Part shown: positions 62,411-64,000 of the stretch, one piece after another
Layout: every line of letters starts with the position of its first letter
Position numbering within the stretch: position 1 is the first letter of the stretch
The notes under the pieces: model-generated
What the model saw: only the letters and a program-made list of their open reading frames with translations
The model's database searches: none
Told to the model about the DNA's origin: nothing
NCBI RefSeq assembly: GCF_019443965.1
Contig: NZ_CP040814.1
Coordinates: forward strand, 930,001 to 994,000
Direction of reading: 5' to 3'
Length of the DNA stretch: 64,000 nt
Source of the DNA: Salinibacterium sp. M195
Lineage (GTDB): Bacteria > Actinomycetota > Actinomycetes > Actinomycetales > Microbacteriaceae
Made by a program: the position numbers and the translations under genes

Positions 62411-62526
62411 ACGGAAACTCAGGAGATTCTGTTTGCCCGCTCACGCTCCCTAGCGCGGATGCTTGGAAAACCGGGGGCATAGCGGCGGCCATGGAACGGA
62501 GCAAAGGCGATCTCCTGAATTTCCGT
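62411..62526. repeat. Inverted-repeat unit 2
   Basis: ACGGAAACTCAGGAGAT (62411-62427) faces ATCTCCTGAATTTCCGT (62510-62526) with one mismatch around an 82-nt centre. The right arm plus flank (62510-62530) is identical to 62286-62306 over 21 bp, so units 1 and 2 are related and about 222 bp apart. Confidence 0.7.
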
Positions 62527-62563
62527 GATGTCACGTGTGCGCGGGCTGCTGGTTACGGGCTAC

Positions 62564-62615
62564 TGGCGCGGGCGCAGGCGCGGGCGCAGGCGCGGGCGCT
62601 GGCGCAGGCGCAGGC
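62564..62615. repeat. GC-rich 12-bp tandem repeat
   Basis: Repeats of GGCGCGGGCGCA with drift toward GGCGCTGGCGCA. Low complexity; a second short run occurs at 62645-62663. Confidence 0.65.
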
Positions 62616-62773
62616 ACCAGCAGGCAGCACCGGCGTGGAAACTGCGCGGGCGCGGGCGCAACCGCGCCACCGCGCAACCAGCACCCGTTAAACACCTCAG
62701 GGCGACGAATCCCCGCCCAGCAGTGCCGGGTGAAACTCGCCGCCCTGAGACGGTAAAGCTGTGTTGCTAAGGC

Positions 62774-64000
62774 TTAGCGCCCGCCGCTGGAAGCGCGACG
62801 GTTAGGTCGAACTACCTGGCCAACGCGAACGGGTCCGCTGCCGGCCTGAGCGCGGCCATTGCCACCGCGCGGACGCGTGGGGGCATCGGACTGCTGCTGA
62901 CGCGGCTGGTGAGTTGAACGCTGTTCCCCTGCACCGGCTCCGGCAACGACTGCGCCGCGACCTGAACCTTGACGATCGTTACGCTGCTGACCGCCACGGC
63001 CGCCGTTACCAGCGTTGCCGCCGCGCGACTGTCCATCACGAGCCTGGCCATCGCGACCCTGTCCGTCACGCGACTGTCCGCCACGTGCGCCACCGCGGGC
63101 ACCCTCGCGAGCGCCCTCACGGCCACCATCGCGACCGCCACCGTCGCGGCCGCCGCCGTTGTCGTCACGACGAACACGCTTGCGCTGGGCGTTTGCACCC
63201 TGCGAGCGTCCGCCCTGTGACTGGCCACGAACGGGTGCTGCTGCGCGGGGAGCGGGGGTCACGTATTCTGCGACCTCTCCGACAAGCGCGGTTACGGCAT
63301 CCGACTTCGCGTTGACGTGCTGCGGGGTCACCGTGATGGCGGCCTTACGCAACAGCGTTGCAGTGTCTTTGCGCTGGGTCGGAAGAACGATCGTTACGAC
63401 GTCGCCCGCTTCACCGGCACGAGCGGTACGGCCACTGCGGTGCAGGTATGCCTTGTGCTCTGCTGGCGGGTCAACGTGGATGACCAGCTCAATGTTGTCT
63501 ACGTGCACGCCTCGCGCTGCAACGTCGGTGGCGACAAGCACCTTGACGTCGCCGGCGGAGAATGCAGCCAGGTTACGGTCACGGGCAACCTGCGAGAGGT
63601 TTCCGTGGAGGTCAACGGCGGGGATTCCGGCATCGATGAGCTGGCGCGCAAGCTTCTTGGCGTGGTGCTTGGTGCGCATGAAGAGGATGCGGCGACCGGT
63701 GCCCGAGGCAAGCTTCTCCACGAGAACACGCTTGGATTCGACACTCTCGGTCTCGAAGACGTGGTGCGTCATGGCGGAGACGTGCGAGTTCACTTCATCA
63801 ACCGAGTGAAGTACTTCGTTGTGGAGGAAGCGGCGAACCAGCTTGTCTACACCGTTGTCGAGGGTGGCGCTGAACAGCATCCGCTGTCCGTTGGTTGGAG
63901 TCTTGTCGAGGATGCGGGTGACAACCGGCAGGAAGCCAAGGTCGGCCATGTGGTCGGCCTCGTCAAGCACGGTGATCTCGATGGCGTCGAGGTTCACGAA
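62774..64000 (-). CDS. DEAD-box RNA helicase, C-terminal part (5' end off the window)
   Basis: At least 408 residues, open at the right edge. Motif II reads VLDEADHMADLGF, motif III FSATLD, motif V ATDVAARGVHVDN and motif VI HRSGRTARAG, so the second RecA domain is complete and motifs Q/I lie outside. The tail is very rich in Arg, Gly, Asp and Gln (GGGRDGGGRDGG, then RDGQ repeats) and ends VVRPNRRASSGGR, a basic RNA-binding extension of CsdA/RhlE-like proteins. Probably unwinds structured RNA, for example in ribosome assembly or cold adaptation. Confidence 0.9.
   Translation of the reverse strand, partial: FVNLDAIEITVLDEADHMADLGFLPVVTRILDKTPTNGQRMLFSATLDNGVDKLVRRFLHNEVLHSVDEVNSHVSAMTHHVFETESVESKRVLVEKLASGTGRRILFMRTKHHAKKLARQLIDAGIPAVDLHGNLSQVARDRNLAAFSAGDVKVLVATDVAARGVHVDNIELVIHVDPPAEHKAYLHRSGRTARAGEAGDVVTIVLPTQRKDTATLLRKAAITVTPQHVNAKSDAVTALVGEVAEYVTPAPRAAAPVRGQSQGGRSQGANAQRKRVRRDDNGGGRDGGGRDGGREGAREGARGGARGGQSRDGQGRDGQARDGQSRGGNAGNGGRGGQQRNDRQGSGRGAVVAGAGAGEQRSTHQPRQQQSDAPTRPRGGNGRAQAGSGPVRVGQVVRPNRRASSGGR

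Larger units (their letters stand above)
62068..62773. other. 706-bp non-coding repeat-rich interval
   Basis: No credible gene: the open frames are short, overlap tandem repeats and lack homology or ribosome sites. It contains two inverted-repeat units (62188-62302, 62411-62526), a 25-bp tandem repeat (62323-62386) and GC-rich 12-bp tandem repeats (62564-62615). Convergent flanking genes (61528 plus strand, 62774 minus strand) mean it holds both 3' ends. Confidence 0.65.

Noticed and set aside
62332..62691. Short frames in the repeat interval
   Set aside because: They read through tandem repeats with no family similarity or start signal.
1..64000. CRISPR array or complete prophage
   Set aside because: No repeat-spacer pattern and no phage structural, terminase or integrase genes were seen.

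Overview
The window is GC-rich, gene-dense DNA with many 4-bp ATGA/GTGA gene overlaps. It carries LAXTG sortase signals, CWB2 cell-wall repeats, a mycobacterial-type Lhr/Nei2 pair and an EspR-like regulator. Together these point to a high-GC actinomycete, most likely of the Microbacteriaceae (inference; no rRNA gene is present). I count about 51 protein genes and one tRNA gene; many of the longest antisense reading frames are GC-driven shadows.

Layout. 1-1.8 kb: the 5' part of a CoA-disulfide-reductase-like flavoenzyme behind a CsoR/CstR-type operator, a small membrane protein, and tRNA-Ser(CGA) with its terminator. 1.9-8 kb: surface-protein region with a CAP+CWB2 protein, a 1173-aa LAFTG-anchored DUF11-type protein and an EspR-like regulator; a 29-bp direct repeat (1 mismatch) brackets the last two. 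8-12.8 kb: a TetR regulator divergent from putrescine oxidase, agmatine deiminase and an amidase, reading as an agmatine/putrescine catabolic operon. 12.9-17 kb: housekeeping-type singles (MOSC, GNAT, GyrI-like, VOC, YihY).

17-40.2 kb: a large catabolic locus. A ten-gene minus-strand operon (30.7-32.3 kb down to 22.0 kb) encodes a lipoprotein-dependent dipeptide/oligopeptide-type ABC importer followed by an AspA/AstE-like deacylase, SDR, DapA-like lyase, threonine-synthase-like PLP enzyme and Gfo/Idh oxidoreductase. A second operon has a class III aminotransferase, M81 peptidase, MBL hydrolase, RidA and FAH-fold protein. An IclR regulator, a further SDR, a Tat-exported LAVTG-anchored sialidase-like protein, a 3-hydroxyacyl-CoA-dehydrogenase-family enzyme and an alpha/beta hydrolase complete it. 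Tandem 15-bp palindromes (TTTCA-N5-TGAAA type, 22 bp apart) lie upstream of the transporter operon, the aminotransferase operon and the sialidase/dehydrogenase divergent pair, suggesting one regulon.

40.3-43.2 kb: csoR-copZ-copA copper efflux with its operator. 43.3-44.6 kb: an apparently leaderless PadR gene plus a membrane partner. 44.8-46.5 kb: hipBA toxin-antitoxin with four operators at exact 26-bp spacing. 47.4-53 kb: a compact three-gene operon of Nudix hydrolase, PLD+SF2 helicase+DUF3427 protein and a RecQ-like helicase with a phosphoribosyltransferase-like tail, a plausible defence or DNA-processing unit. 54-59.6 kb: nei2 and lhr DNA repair. 59.8-62 kb: esterase, Pro-rich membrane protein and a DUF4916 Nudix-like protein. 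62.1-62.8 kb: a non-coding repeat-rich interval with two inverted-repeat units. 62.8-64 kb: the C-terminal part of a DEAD-box RNA helicase running off the right edge.
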